A DNA stretch of 5,238 bases from Candidatus Bathyarchaeota archaeon. Lineage in GTDB: Archaea; Thermoproteota; Bathyarchaeia; Bathyarchaeales; SOJC01. The position numbers and the translations under genes are program-made. Below, piece by piece: positions 4,854 through 5,238 of the stretch. Every line of letters starts with the position of its first letter. Positions within the stretch are counted from its first letter, which is position 1. The notes under the pieces are model-generated. The model was not told where the DNA came from. It did no database searches and saw nothing but the letters and a program-made list of their open reading frames with translations. The stretch spans positions 1 through 5,238 of the forward strand of contig DAOWHM010000077.1 of the NCBI GenBank assembly GCA_030641425.1, given 5' to 3'.

Positions 4854-5238
4854 TAGGATCCGAATGCTTTGTGTAGGTGCGATGGAGGCGGTGTTATCAA
4901 CGGACTGTACTCTTTCAGTGTTTAATTTGGCTTCCTCGGTCTCTGTTCCAAGTCCCATCTATCATTCATTCTCAAAGAGGAACTATGTATACACGTGCAT
5001 TGATGCACTCTTAGGTTCTAGCTATAAATGTCAGCGCCACTACAACACCAAATTAGCTTCTTTGATTAATCTTACAGTGCGCGCCGTAATCTAAGAAACG
5101 TAAATAAACCATCAAGAGATGTAGTGAAAATGGTGAAAAAACCGTGAAAATAGCAGTTTTCACCTAAAGTGGATATATCTCCCGAAGACCAAACTGTTAG
5201 TTGGCTTTTGTAAATCTCTGATATACGGAAAGTGATAA
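4854..5238. other. 385-bp region without a convincing gene
   Basis: No open frame here resembles a known protein. The plus-strand frame open to 5094 yields a serine/cysteine-rich translation with no recognisable motif and overlaps the upstream gene out of frame. Visible elements are the GTGAAAA repeats (5124-5163), a TATA-like GGATATATC (5171-5179) and a weak hairpin followed by TTTT (5189-5209). The region may be a decayed gene remnant or the regulatory zone of a gene beyond the window. Confidence 0.5.
5124..5163 (+). repeat. Three GTGAAAA direct repeats and one inverted copy
   Basis: GTGAAAA occurs at 5124-5130, 5133-5139 and 5144-5150, and its complement TTTTCAC at 5157-5163. The last two form a 7-bp stem with a 6-nt loop; the middle copy, as GGTGAAAA, could instead pair over 8 bp with TTTTCACC. 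The copies are spaced 9 and 11 bp, close to one helical turn, and lie just before a TATA-like box at 5171. This fits a factor-binding cluster. It is far too short for a CRISPR array. Confidence 0.4.

Noticed and set aside
4830..4862. GGTTCAAAA resembling a tRNA T-loop
   Set aside because: There is no 5-bp stem around it and no acceptor or anticodon arms; it lies at the end of a coding frame.
4699..5094. 131-codon plus-strand reading frame
   Set aside because: It overlaps the better small gene (4620-4853) out of frame, starts inside it, and its serine/cysteine-rich translation shows no domain pattern.
5124..5163. Possible CRISPR array
   Set aside because: The repeat unit is 7 bp with spacers of 2-4 bp, no leader and no cas genes.
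5072..5238. Minus-strand frame open from the window edge
   Set aside because: It would give about 54 residues of Phe/Thr/Leu-rich sequence without a recognisable motif and largely reflects the GTGAAAA repeats read backward. It could only be judged with more sequence.

Overview
The window looks like a piece of an archaeal chromosome. It probably comes from an anaerobic C1-metabolising lineage such as Bathyarchaeia or another Thermoproteota group; that placement is inferred from gene content only. The archaeal signs are an MtrH-family methyltransferase (tetrahydromethanopterin chemistry), a stand-alone corrinoid protein, a CooT-type small protein, and AT-rich TATA-like boxes 35-50 nt upstream of four start codons with short leaders. 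The DNA is moderately AT-rich.

Layout: 1-151 is a leader with a candidate promoter. 152-2116 (+) is a complete AMP-forming acetyl-CoA synthetase, followed by a terminator-like hairpin. 2117-2550 is a long intergenic region holding a large imperfect stem-loop (2217-2293), two pairs of short direct repeats and a likely promoter. 2551-3480 (+) is an MtrH-family methyltransferase. Its last 8 bases overlap tail-to-tail with a corrinoid (B12-binding) protein on the minus strand (3473-4108, possibly to 4168). The corrinoid gene is divergent from a 59-residue CooT-family gene (4259-4438, +) that is easy to miss because of its size; one AT-rich box lies between the two. 4620-4853 (+) is a small protein of unknown function with its own TATA box and an adjoining 13-bp palindrome. 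4854-5238 has no convincing gene, only short GTGAAAA repeats and weak hairpins.

How the genes may work together (inference): the corrinoid protein would carry a methyl group that MtrH moves to or from tetrahydromethanopterin or a related pterin. Methyl-pterin feeds the nickel-dependent CO dehydrogenase/acetyl-CoA synthase, for which a CooT-type nickel-binding protein would be a sensible accessory. Acetyl-CoA synthetase links the acetyl-CoA pool to acetate. No CODH/ACS subunit, other Mtr subunit or substrate-specific methyltransferase is present here, so the methyl donor cannot be named.

The most notable point is that the corrinoid protein has lost the canonical DxHxxG cobalamin motif: the aspartate is Asn and the cobalt-ligating histidine is Gln. 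It either binds its corrinoid differently from the MtaC/MtbC/MetH type or no longer binds it conventionally.
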